From the NCBI GenBank assembly GCA_002005505.1, contig KV908377.1:215001-279000 (forward strand): a stretch of DNA of 64,000 bases, written 5' to 3'. The notes beneath the pieces were generated by a model that worked only from the letters and a program-made list of their open reading frames with translations, ran no database searches and was not told where the DNA came from. Positions 23,572 through 35,200 of the stretch are shown here, piece by piece (the stretch's first letter is position 1; every line of letters starts with the position of its first letter). The stretch is from Botryococcus braunii (lineage: Eukaryota > Chlorophyta > Trebouxiophyceae). Position numbers and translations under genes: made by a program.

Positions 23572-24299
23572 TGTTATAATAGTGACAGAACATTTTGGTG
23601 CCTTTCCCTCAGAAGAGTAATAGTGGCCAGATCATCGTCAATTACCAGAGAGAACAGTTAGTAGAATGAGTAATCAGTGGCAGAACCCAGGAGTTCTGCC
23701 AGAACCAATCTAGACCAATTGCACGTTAATAAGAAAGGATGAGGTAATCGGACACGGTTTGCTCGAAAGGCTATATGCTCCTGGCTCGAAGGATAGAGGC
23801 ACTTGATTGGGACATCAAAAGCACTTCGGGTGTTTGCTACTTTACTGTTGCCAGTCAAGTCTCTTCACTCACAGACGACACTGCTTGTTTCTCTACGCAC
23901 AACAAGAGTGTCGCCGGACTTAACACCCTCGTGCCGGGTCATACAGGTAAACTGCGGTCAAGACATCATATGAACATGAACAATGGTTTAGGAAGGGTCT
24001 AGATAAGGTACAATAGAAAGGTGTAATTGCTTAGCTCATCGGACATTGGTAATGCAGACTATCAGTAACGTTGTTGATAGAGTAGTTTGAATTGCCGAGT
24101 GACGAGAGAGAGCAATAAACATTGTAAGACTTGATTGGGACATCAAAAGCACTTCGGGTGTTTGCTACTTTACTGTTGCCAGTCAAGTCTCTTCACTCAC
24201 AGACGACACTGCTTGTTTCTCTACGCACAACAAGAGTGTCGCCGGACTTAACACCCTCGTGCCGGGTCATACAGGGAACGCCAAGCACAAAAGTTCACA
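23572..24299 (+). repeat. Copia-1 5' LTR
   Basis: TGTTATAATAGTG to AAGTTCACA. A 146-bp direct repeat lies at 23801-23946 and 24129-24274. Confidence 0.93.
23947..24274 (+). other. Candidate intron inside the Copia-1 LTR
   Basis: 328 bp, CATACAG/GTAAAC to CATACAG, with the second repeat copy forming its 3' end. The same segment is at 40220-40547 in the 3' LTR. Confidence 0.45.
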
Positions 24300-24316
24300 G
24301 GTTATGGGCCCACCAC
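24300..24316 (+). promoter_or_regulatory. Copia-1 primer binding site (half-tRNA type)
   Basis: GGTTATGGGCCCACCAC adjoins the LTR and is the exact complement of 17 nt around the plant initiator tRNA-Met anticodon (recalled). Partial similarity continues over the next 13 nt. It implies priming by an internally placed or cleaved tRNA-Met. Confidence 0.82.
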
Positions 24317-24365
24317 TTTTCTGCTGAGGCATGAAAAATGTATGACTTGGGCAGAGTAGTCTGCG

Positions 24366-24890
24366 ATGGCGCGAACGCGACAAACCGGACGTATGAGCAC
24401 GGGCAGAAGTAGACCTCATCCACCTCCACCTCCTCCTCCAACATATAACGAGCGAAGAAAGGCAGGAGGAGAGACAGGCCCACGAACGATAGACGAACGG
24501 GTATTCCTAGTGAAGGACTTCGTCCACGAAGCCCACGGACGAGGAGCACTTACCCCACCTCAGTGGTTCCGAGAGCGTTTCCCGATTTATCCAGCATATA
24601 AATTCACTGTTTGGGAAATCTCGTTCATCAACGGAGAGCCTGGATATCTGACACGAGCAATCTTTGAGAGGTGCTTACAGCAAACAGGAGGTCCGTCGCA
24701 CGAAGCATATTGGACCGAGAAAGCGGCCTACGCAGCGATTGAGCTAGCTTTGAGCAGCCTGGGAGACGATTTCATTGATCATCTGATTCTCTACGGCGAA
24801 GGACAATTTGAAGTGGACGAGTGGGAAACAGAAGACGACAGTGAGGACGAGGACGGAGACTCCAGACTGTCAGAAAGGAGCGAAGATTGA
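24366..24890 (+). CDS. Copia-1 ORF0, unknown protein upstream of gag
   Basis: This 174-residue ORF starts at the first ATG after the leader (MARTRQTGRMSTGRSRP), with a basic, Pro-rich N-terminus, a central folded-looking part (ERVFLVKDFVHEAHGRG, FPIYPAYKFTVWEISF, EPGYLTRAIFERC, AAYAAIELALSSLGDDF) and a very acidic tail (EWETEDDSEDEDGD). It stops 15 bp before the gag ATG at 24906. A diverged homologue lies in Copia-3 (14560-14990); Copia-2b has none. I do not recognise a known domain. A role in packaging, nuclear entry or defence evasion would be guesswork. Confidence 0.75.
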   Translation: MARTRQTGRMSTGRSRPHPPPPPPPTYNERRKAGGETGPRTIDERVFLVKDFVHEAHGRGALTPPQWFRERFPIYPAYKFTVWEISFINGEPGYLTRAIFERCLQQTGGPSHEAYWTEKAAYAAIELALSSLGDDFIDHLILYGEGQFEVDEWETEDDSEDEDGDSRLSERSED

Positions 24891-24905
24891 CAGGGTCCGA
24901 ACAGC

Positions 24906-27900
24906 ATGAAGAAGAAGGGTACGAGCACCAGTGAAGCATCAAAGTCAGCGGACGAGGAATCAACATCAACTCCCACGCGAGAGCCATGCACACCCAGTAC
25001 CTCCAAGGGTGAGGGAGACAGTCTTCCCAAGGTTATTGCCACGCAAGTAAAGGTCCATATCAAGCTATTGCGTCATGGTCAGAACTTTATAGTGTGGGAT
25101 AATGCATTCACTGCTGCTAATAGTGCAAAAGGTTCCCTACCTGCTATTCAAGAAGCCATGCCTGGTACAATTCACAATGCTGCTGCTATGTTACTGATCT
25201 ATGAATCAGTACCAGAAGAATGGTTGGGGGAACTGTCTAGCAAGCCATCTGCTTATGATGCCTACGTATTTATATGCAAGAAATTTGTTGGTGGACACAA
25301 CCCCCAAGCCAATGCAGACTGGCTGAAGGAGATGGCAAGGGGCATGAAGAGAGGGGAAACTATCTCCCAGTATGTGTCCAGGATGATCAATCTGAAGAGC
25401 TGCCTGAAACGTAACGGACATGATCTCCTGGATGGTCATGTGGCAACCCAGATAGTGCAGGGACTTCCAGCAGCAGCCAACCCACCAGGATTGCTACCCA
25501 CTGCAGTTGCTCAGCCTTTGGATCAGCTGGCAGATCTGATCTCCACCACAGCAGAGGCCTCAGGGTATAATGATGATGGGGAGCAACAGGCAGTGGTCAT
25601 GATGGCTCAGCCTACCCCACCTGCCCCTGTAACTGCACCAACAGCATGTGCGCTGAACCAACCCAAGCAGCCAGCAGAGGGGGAAGCAAAGGGAGAGATA
25701 AAGGGGACCTGCAACTACTGCCACAAAAGGGGGCACTTCTGGCGAGACTGCCGCAAGAGGCAGAGGGATGCAGACACCCAGAGGAACGTAGTTGCAGCTG
25801 TACAGCAGCTAGCTGGCATGTGGCCTCAGGGACAATTCCCTGGAGCACCTCAGCCACCCCCAACTGTGCAGCATGCCTTCCCGGGAGCTGGAGCATTCCC
25901 ACTGTTGCATCCACCACATGGCCCTCCCTCTCCCCCTTCAGAAGGTATGCCATACGTAGTGTCCTACAATGTGCTGGACTCTCACTGCAATAGACAGTCC
26001 AAACAGTCTTGGCTTGTGGATAGTGGAGCGTCAGTGCACCTTGTGAACAGCCTGTCCCTGCTGCATGCCCCCACTGTACATACCAAACCTATTCCCCTTC
26101 AACTTGCCACCTCAGATGCAACAGGAGGAATCATTGCCACTGGCTCCGTTTGTCTGTTGTCCTCACAGCACGTACCACTGTGGCTGCATCATGTGCAGTG
26201 TGTTCCTTCAGCTACGACCAATATCCTGTCAGTATCTGCTGCCCTTCGTGATGGTGCCTGCCTCGCCACAGACGGTGTGGGCAGCTTTACAGCAGTGACA
26301 GGCCCAAATGGGTGGAGGATGCCAGTGAGCGCAGAGAATGGTTTGTATTATGTACACAACTGTGTGCCTGTGACTGCAAGTAAAACCCCATGCCCAGTAA
26401 CAGCTGCCCTGAAGAGAAAAAGTAAGAAAAGCCTGAAGCACGACTGCACTAGACGGTTCCTGTGGCACAGCAGACTGGGACACCCTGGAGAACCATGGAT
26501 GCTACGGCTGAGCAGCGAGCAATTGGTCACTGGCCTAGACACACATCTCCCTCCTTGTGAAAAATGCCCCAAGTACTGTGAAGCCTGTATTGAGGGGAAG
26601 CATGCACGCCCACCGTTTGGGGAAAGTTCCAGACCTGCAGTGAACCCCCTTGACAGAATTCACATTGATACTGTGGGTCCTATATCTCCAGCTGCAATTA
26701 CTGGAGAACGGTATTGGGTGACAGTAGTTGATGAAGCATCAGGATGGAAAGCAGCTTTGCCAGTTAAATCAAAGGAGGTCATTGGAGCTGTTGTCAGGGA
26801 TCTTGTCCTGTTTTGGCAGACAGAACGAAGGACCACTGTGAAATGCATTCGGTGTGACAGGGGGACTGAATTTGTTAATGCCAAATTCAAGGAGTTCTGT
26901 GCATCTCAGGGCACTAAACTGGAGATGTCAGCACCATATACCCCGCAACAGAATGGAATAGCTGAGCGAGCCAACAGAACCCTCAAGGAGCGAACCAGGA
27001 CACTTCTCAACTTTGCAGCAGCCAGTCCCGTGATGTGGAAAGAGGCACTGGAGACAGCCTGCACCCTTGTGAACATGGGACCCAACTCAGGCAGGCCTCT
27101 TACCCCCTGTGAAATGTTTATGGGATACAAACCTGATGTCTCCCTTCTACGTACCTGGGGATGTCTGGCATTCGTGCATGTTCCAGACCAGCAGAGGGGT
27201 GTATTTGCTCCTAAGGCAGTACCCGGGATGTTCACTGGATATTCACCAGTGTCCAAGGCATATCGAATCTATCTAGGAGGAGGGGTCTGGCGGGAGAGCA
27301 GAGATGTGGAATTTGTGGAGCACATTCGGGGGGCCTCCAGAGTAGGATTACACATTCTGCCTGGACAGCCACAGATGTTTTCATATCCAGAAGGTTTGCA
27401 CCTCCAGCAGTGGGATAGTGAACTTCCTGCTGATCCCATCCAGCCCCACACTCGAGATGGTAGGATCAGCATACCCAGCTCCAGCAACAGACCTGACAGC
27501 ACCCTCCCAGAAGCCCCTGACGAGGCTGCAACCGAGCCTGACTGTCAGGGGAAGTGCCTCCCGGAGGAAGGTGCCTCAGATCTTGCCACTGGATCACCGG
27601 GAGGAACTCATCAGCTGGACCTGGACCAGTCCGGCATGCTGGAGACTCTTCGTCGAATGGCAAGAGGGAATCCCGACAGCGAAGAACACCAACGGTGTTT
27701 GGGGCGAGCACAGCAGACACTCCGAGCCCCGCAGCCTGACAACGAAGGCCAGCAGCCGGATGGATTGACAAGATCACAACGCTATGAGCAGCGCACTGCT
27801 GCTCGAGAGCTCCTGCTGGCACAGGAGAAGGGCGAGAGCTGTGAGCGAGTGGGGTTGACTGAATGTGACACCGAGTCACAGGGACCAGGGGAAGTGCAGG

Positions 27901-29742
27901 AAAGAGGTCAGAATCCTGAGAGACCTGCATCACATGTGAGCGATGAGAGGGGGACAGTCTTTGATCAGACTGAAAATGGTCCAAGCGAGCTGAGTTGCCT
28001 GGGTGGGACCTGCTCAGTACCTGAGGAAATTGTTAGAGATGGGAGCTCTGTCTGTAATGCCCAGAGACAATGTGGTGCCAGCCACGCAAGTGTGGGCTAT
28101 GCTTGTGAGTGTGCTGCTGGGCCTGCGCCCCAGCGCTCATGTTTGGCAGGGAGCAGACAGAGAGAGAGAGAGACATGGGCACAGTCTCAAGACAGACCAA
28201 GAGCTCATGCCATGCAGTGTGGTTCAAATGCCTGTGAGAGTCCAGACGGGACTGCAAACCGTCAGCCATGTGAGAGTGTGTCAGAGGAGGTGAATCGGAA
28301 GCCTAGACAGTGTGAGAATTCGCCCAATTACAAGAGCTTTCCGAGAGGTACCTGTGTTTGGGAGGATGATGTGAGAGAGACTGGCAGCAAGCTTGAGAGG
28401 GCAAGTTGTGAGTCTAAGAGAGAGAAAGATCAGAGAGGGGGGTCTGGATCGCTCCCCACAGTCCCCTCGTGCAGTGCGGCGATATTCAGCGAAAGAGTAG
28501 TGGGTGACAGTGAGAGTAAGAGTAAGCCAGATCAGGGGAAGCACACTGGTGTGCGATTTGGGAAGATTAGTGTGCCTTCCAGTTTAAAGGAAGCCCAGCA
28601 GTCCCCACAGTGGGAATATTGGAAGGCTGCAATGCAGGAGGAGCAAAACTCCTTAGATGCTCATGAGGTGATGGAGTTTGTTCCAAGACCTCGTGGTCAC
28701 AAAGTAATCCCTGTTCACTGGATTTTCTCAGTGAAAATGGATGCTCATGGTAATGTGCTTAGATTCAAGGCTAGGCTGGTGGCTCAAGGGTGCAGGCAAA
28801 TTCCAGGAGTGGATGTAATGGAGGTATTCGCTCCCACCAGCAGTTATGGGTCTAGAAGAGCTTTGCTGTCTGTAGCTGCACAGGAGGGTCTTGAAATTCA
28901 CCAGGTGGATGTTAAGACTGCATTTCTAAATGGTGAATTAGAGGAGGAGGTCTATGTCACACAACCTCCTGGGTTTGAGAATGGGGATGGGAACACTGTG
29001 TGTCGCTTGAAGAAGGCACTGTATGGCCTGAAGCAAGCTCCAAGGGCATGGCATAAGACCCTTAATGAGAAGCTACATACCATGGGGTATGAGGTGTGCA
29101 AGAGTGATGCTGGGGTCTATGTGAAATGTTCTGTGGATGGAGGGAAATCCTTTGTGCTGATTTATGTTGATGATCTATTGATAGTTTCAAAGGGCATGAG
29201 TGAGATTGAGAGAGTGAAAGGGTTGCTGAAGCAGGAGTTCACCATTCATGATCTAGGAGAGGTGAAAGATTTCTTGGGCTGTCAAGTGATGAGAGATAGA
29301 GAGAAAGGGTTGATTTCCTTGAGTTGCATCCCAAAGATTGATGCCTTAGTTGAGAAATTTGGGCTGGATCTGGAGTCTGTGGGGCCTGACACCCCTATGA
29401 CTAAGGATTTTGTGGCCACACAGCGACCTATGTCTAAGGACAACAGTGCCAGCATTGGAGCTGGGAGTCCCTTACCTCCGGGTCACAGATACTGTGAACT
29501 GGTTGGGTCACTGTTGTACATTGCCAACACCACAAGGCCTGATATTTCCCAGGCTGTAGGAGTGCTTTCCAGGTATAGGATTACTCCCACCACTGCTCAT
29601 TGGAAAGAAGCCATCAGAGTGTTGAAATATCTGATGGCTACCAGGGATCTTGTGTTAGTACTTGGAGGGAAGGACACAGAGCTGGAGGGCTTTGTGGATG
29701 CAGATTATGGTGGTGATCAGGATCACAGGTTTTCCACTACTG
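24906..29742 (+). CDS. Copia-1 gag-pol polyprotein, cut by Ty3-like insertion
   Basis: One frame of over 1,600 codons. Gag core (WLKEMARGMKRGETISQYVSR), zinc knuckle CNYCHKRGHFWRDC (about residue 269), protease WLVDSGASVHLV (D about 372), integrase HHCC (HSRLGHPG, CPKYCEACIEGKH) and D,D,E (HIDTVGP, RCDRGTEF, IAERANR, about 586-686). A Cys-rich linker of about 400 residues follows (ACECAAGPAPQRSC), then RT (KVIPVHWIFSVKM, LIYVDDLLIVS at about 1420) and the start of RNase H (GFVDADYGGDQDHRFSTT). The normal gag-pol of this family is a single frame, as here. The end lies at 39416-39826. Confidence 0.92.
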
Positions 29743-29758
29743 TGTGGCATCCTTTATA

Positions 29759-31103
29759 GGGTTCCGTGCCCAACGGTACCCCCACAAAATTTTTCGGTTA
29801 GTTAGCGAGATTCAGTCGGGCTGCGGGGTTATAAATGTAGGTTCGAATCGATTGGTCGGATCGCCACCCGGGTTTGTGAGGCCCCGGGACCTAGCACTTG
29901 GGAGGGACTTACTGGACTGCTCACGGTCTTGCGACCGGTCTTTCGGACGATAACCGGAGGCTGGCTCCGATTGCTTTCAGGCTCGTTCGGCTCCGAGCTG
30001 CGGGGCTGGACTCGTGCTGGGTCTGGTGGTTTAGGAGTTATTAGTTTACTAACGGTTTTCTGAAAAGGATTTTATTCTCCAGGATGTGTGTTTTCTTCCT
30101 ATTGGGTTTTCTTGAAGTTCATCGGGGTCCTTCGGATCAGGGTTTAGGCGGCTTACGGCTACGTCGCGGCTATCGCTCAGATGTTTCTCTGCTGTTGTGA
30201 GGACCTAGAATATGACTATTTCGAAGTCTCTGTGGGGTCGGATGGTGATGTGCGTTTGATCTCGTGGTGAGGTTTGTGAGGCCGTGTATGGTGTAAGTTT
30301 ATCGTCTTACTAACAAGGGTATTGTTCTACTCACGTTTATCTTTCAACTTGACAAGTTAATTATGACAATATTATTTCACATTCAGTAGGAATTTGGGTG
30401 TTACCAGGCAAATTAACGGTTATCACCGGGACGATCAATGGCCTAACTCGGCAAGTCAGTGGTGTCACAAAAAGTACTATATTACTGCAAGTGATGTGTT
30501 TCAGAAACAATCCAAATAACAGGTCAAACAATCAACATCCCTATTTCGCCGGGGGCCGCGGACAGACACGGAGTTGGGGCGCTATGCTTTACACGCAACT
30601 TTCCGAATTATACTGTTACTTGTGGGCCGGGGGCTGAGCCCCTAATATACACTCCCCTCTAGTAATACGTACAGCATCCCAAGCCGTATTAACACATGCC
30701 CTCACATGATCAAGGGCGGCTAAAACACTGCCAACACATCGATCAGCGGACGGCTAAAAGTCAAAGTTCCTCGTGCCGAACTGCATGGCACCTACCGAGT
30801 ACCAAAGTCTCCGCGAACATTCAATTCCAACCGTTGCTTCGAATGAAATCACCGGAATACACAATTTTGCCCTCAGGACCTAAATCAGGGACAAATACCC
30901 CAGTCCAGGTACAAAAGGGTAAAGACAAGCGCCATTTTTCCACGACTTTATGAAACGTCAAATAAGAGCCATAATAAAAGCTGTACAAGTCCGATTGAGG
31001 GTCGTTTACTAATCACCTTTGTGGCTACGCCAAATACACACATTGTCAGTTTAAATCAATCGGATGGCCACCAATGTACACGGTCACACTCCAGTTCACG
31101 ACA
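29759..31103 (-). repeat. Terminal repeat A2 of the Ty3-like element
   Basis: About 1,345 bp, matching 38078-39415; minus-strand start TGTCGTGAAC, end CACGGAACCC. Short frames inside are not supported as genes. Confidence 0.88.
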
Positions 31104-32295
31104 TATGTGGCATCCTTTCCCCCCCCCTTGAAAAAGAGAAAGTCTGGAACGACTTTCGAGAGTGTTTGTCGAGAGGACTAAAGAGCATAAAGTACAATGC
31201 CTATGACATAAGGTACAAATAGTACGGGTATTCAATTCTGTCTTGTACTCACGCATGTAGGAATTCTTTCCTCCTCTAAGGGATGGTCTTACTAATATCT
31301 TCGTGATATCATAATGTATTGAACTTAATATATTTTACTGAATAAGGTACAACATGTACTGCATCAAGTGTACTGCCTATGGTCATCAAGGGATGCCCAT
31401 TTTACACCACCAGAGTTCGATTGCATCAGATTGCTTCCACCTTGAAGGTGTACATGTCTGATAAAAGCAAGTTTCTCGGGACCAGAGCCGGTGTGACATC
31501 CTTCTCCATCTTTGGGCTTCCAAACCCTCCAAATTCAATTGGTCCAGCCAGATTATTGCTCGGATGCGCCGAGGTATTGCATGTTCCTTGTTAAGATATC
31601 CATGATAGTAGAACGACTCCAATTGTGTCGGCTGCATGCGGCACGCTTGGTCTTTGCTCATTGTTCCTTGAACAGCTCCTTGTACTTCGTCCTTGCCGCA
31701 AGGTACTTTGTAGGTATCGATGTCCATTGCTGCGCGTTGGGAAGGTGATTCATAATGCACCGCCTTTGCGGCATCACCGTTGTTCATCGGGGACCCTTGG
31801 CCCATGAGTATAGATGCGCGGGGCTGAATTGCTCTTCGCTTACATATGCCATCCAATTCCAAACTCCAACGTTCCCTCAAGATACTGCTTTGGCTCAAGT
31901 CCTTTGAAGCAAGCTTCTTCTCATTCACGGTCTTTCTTCGTAGGAAGGATGCGACCTTCAGCACTCTACCGGTAGTGGTATAACTTACTTTAAACATTTT
32001 CAATGCGTGCAATACTATTCCTTTTCTAATTATTTCCTTTAGTCCTTTTAGTGGTGGCTGGGATGGTACTTCCCAACGGTGGGTATTGATTCCCTCCAGG
32101 TCTTTCCTTTAGAATTTTGGGAAACAAGCGTGCTGCCGTCGTAGTACTCCTTAACAATGTCAAGTCGGCCCTCGTACCATGGTACTGTCCTTGGGCCAAA
32201 TCCTCTGGTGGCCTTTCGTACAAGTGGCCAGTTGCGGGTCCTTCATTCAATAGGGAATTCTTTGGCGGCAAAATAGTAGTTCTGGGCCCGGCGTG
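31104..32295 (-). other. Region downstream of the Ty3-like pol
   Basis: About 1.2 kb between the pol stop and A2. A minus-strand frame at 32012-31386 is open for about 208 codons, and a short stretch in another frame (about 31560-31430) reads AGPIEFGGFGSPKMEKDVTP. Neither resembles integrase or tyrosine recombinase motifs. A G-rich tract (31120-31130 as C) before A2 may be the polypurine tract. ATAAGGTAC boxes occur near 31204 and 31344. Confidence 0.45.
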
Positions 32296-35200
32296 CTATT
32301 CGCTAGCATCCTTGCGGCTTGTCCCAGGTCGGTGTCGTTTGTCAGCGGCTAAGTACTCAAGTACTTCTTCATCGTCCACAAGGTCGCGAGAGGGGACGGC
32401 ATCCGCAATCTGGTCACATAAAGGGCATAGCCAGGGTCCCCTGGGTACCCGGGCCAGTGCAGGCTCCAAACAGTCGATGTGGTATCCGTGGTTGCCGAGG
32501 TCACATAGTAGCATGGTCTCCTCATCATCTCTTCCCGTGCATACTTGGCACGGTACATCTTCCATAAGCGGCGGGCTGTCAGTACGCATACGCGGTGTAG
32601 TCTTAGGTTCTTGGCTGGCCATAGCGGCAGAACGGCCAGATATAGTCTCCGTAGGCGGCTGCAGGTCATAAATCTGTGTTGATTCAATTCTCATCTCCGG
32701 AAGGCAGTCCCTGGAAGGGGGTGCATCATCCTCCGGGGTCGTCATGCGGCGTAGGGTTGGTGAAGTTACTATCTCTCCGCGCTGGGTGGTATCGTGCGCG
32801 GGTGGCGGGTAAGGTTGGTCCAGGTCCATTGTGTCTCCAGCAGGCGGCATATTTTCCTTGTCAAAGGTCATGGTGTAGCAGTGCATGTGGTTCTCCTCAT
32901 TATTTTCTTCTTCTAACGGCGGCGGCGGCGGCTCTTCACTGTAGTCTTCTCCGGGGGGCGGCATTAGGCGTAGACGGGAAAGGCAATCCACATTCCCATG
33001 CAAGGTCCCCGAGCGGTGCTGGATGTCAAAGTCATATTCTTGTAGTCCGATGGCGTATCGTGCTAGTTTGCCGGACAAATTGCCTGAAGTGAGTAACCAC
33101 TTCAAAGCTTTGTGGTCTGTTACTATAGTAAATTGAACTCCATAGAGGTAGGGGCGGAATAGCTTCACGGCCCACACTATGGCAAGCAGCTCCCCATCCG
33201 TTGGAGAGTAGCTGAGCTCTGCTCCTTGTAAAGTTTTGCTGGCGTATGCGATCACATGGTCACCATCCTCGAACTCCTGGCCCAGAATGGCGGCGGCGGC
33301 TCCGGGCTGCCAATCAGTGTATAGGGTGAATTTCTTGCTGAAGTCGGGGTATCGTAAAAGCGGCGCATCCACTAGCATAGCCTTGATGGCTTCAAAAGCG
33401 GCTTGGCAGTCAGTGGTCCAGTTGAAAACAATCCCCTTTCTCGTAAGCCGCGTCAATGGGGCAGATATGGCGGCCATGTTGTGCAGAAATCTCCTGTAGT
33501 AGTTTGCAAGTCCCAAAAAGGACCTGACTTCGGTCACGTTCGTTGGCGGTGCTGCGTTGAGAACTGCCTCAACCTTGGAAGGGTTGGGCTTTATGCCTTG
33601 GGGCGTGATAATGTATCCTAAGTACAACACTTCACTGCAACATAACTCACACTTGGCCGGGTTGGCTCTAAAGCCCACCGCACGGAAGCGTTCAAGCACT
33701 AACTTCAAATGAGTGAGGTGGTCCTTAAATGTGCGGCTGTATACCAAACAATCATCTAAATAAATGACACAACACTTGCCTATTAAGTCTTGCAATAGAG
33801 TGTTAACAAATCTCTGAAGCGTAGCCGGGGCGTTACGCAAGCCGAACGGCATTGATACAAACTCGAATAAACCTTCTTTGGTGGTAAAAGCGGTCTTTGC
33901 ACGGTCCTCTGGGGCTACTGGTATCAACCAAAAGGCTGACTTGCAATCAATCTTACTTAAATATTCCACCCCCTGACCTAAGGAATCTAGGGTCTCGTCT
34001 ATCCTAGGCATGGGGTAGTTGTCACGTCGGGTAACTGCATTTAATGGACGGTAGTCAATACAAAACCGGACAGAGCCATCCGGCTTGCCTACTAACACAG
34101 GCGAACTAGACCAAGGAGAGCTGGAAGGCACTATCACTCCAGCCTCTAGCATTTTGTGAACTTCTTCCTCGATCACCTGATCCTCCGAACGGGACAAGCG
34201 ATAAGGGCGTGTTTTGATGGGGACCGCATCCCCAGTGTCTATGCGGTGGTGCATTAAGGTGGTTCTTTCCTGTACTATACCTGGGGAAAATACGTCCCTG
34301 TACTCCTGTAATAATCTCTCAATCTCTTCTTCTCTCTTAGGACCCAATTTTCGCATCCCGGTGGTGATTTTTAACATGGGATCGGGGTCCTGTTTCATCT
34401 TTTCAGTATTTGTTATCTCTCTCAACTTCTGCATACCAGGATCTTCCTTCCTAAGGGAGGTGGGGACACGAACAATTATGACAGGCCATCTGGTAGGGCC
34501 ATAACGACGTCGCAGACCTGCAGGGTCCTCTCCCGGGGCCGTGAAAAGCTGCACACCAGGAGGGTATTGTTTGATGATCTCAAATTGCTCCATTACTGTA
34601 GGAAACCAAGGGGCAGAAGGCCACCATGGTAGCACAAGTACTGCACTAGTGGTAAAGGGACTACTGGTGAAACACGCGAGGCAGTGATTCACAACTCTGT
34701 CAATTATCGAAAAAGGTGGGTTGCAATATATACTCAAATGGGTCCAGCTCTGCTGTAAACAATCGTCCTCAGCGGACCAATACAAAGGTAACTGAGAGTT
34801 GTGACCTTGGAGATCACAACATGCGTCGAGGTCAAAAGGACCCCACTGTGTTTCAATTTCTCTAAAAACATTAGTTTCCAACATCCAATCTTCAGTCATG
34901 TAAGGATGGGCTGCTAACTCAAGCTCTCGACCCTCGTTGCTTACTGTCGCAATGTAAATCTCATTCTCACTTCCGGAAGAGAAAGCCTCATGCTCCTCCG
35001 AATACTCTTCCTCCTCCTCGGAGGGTTCAGTACTAGGAATTTCTCCCTCACTCCCGGAATAAAGGTCTGTTTCTTCCTGGGATTCTTCTGACAGATCGTT
35101 CTCAATGTTTATAATTTCGTCTGGTAGGCCGGGTACCCCAGGTACCCCTGGGTCGGCGGGATGACCCGCGGGACCATCGAAATCTATTCCTGGGACTCTC

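Noticed and set aside
29820..29860. tRNA-like box (GGTTCGAATC) in the A repeats
   Set aside because: No cloverleaf or A box at a sensible distance could be formed by eye.
30398..30953. Small frames inside A1/A2 repeats (identical at 38707-39265)
   Set aside because: Identity only reflects the repeat pair; one indel already changes the start of a frame, and no domain is visible.
31386..32012. Tyrosine recombinase ORF downstream of the Ty3-like pol
   Set aside because: No R-H-R-Y arrangement could be found in any minus frame, nor on the plus strand.
32319..32671. Plus-strand frames opposite the Ty3-like pol
   Set aside because: Shadows of the long minus-strand gag-pol frame.
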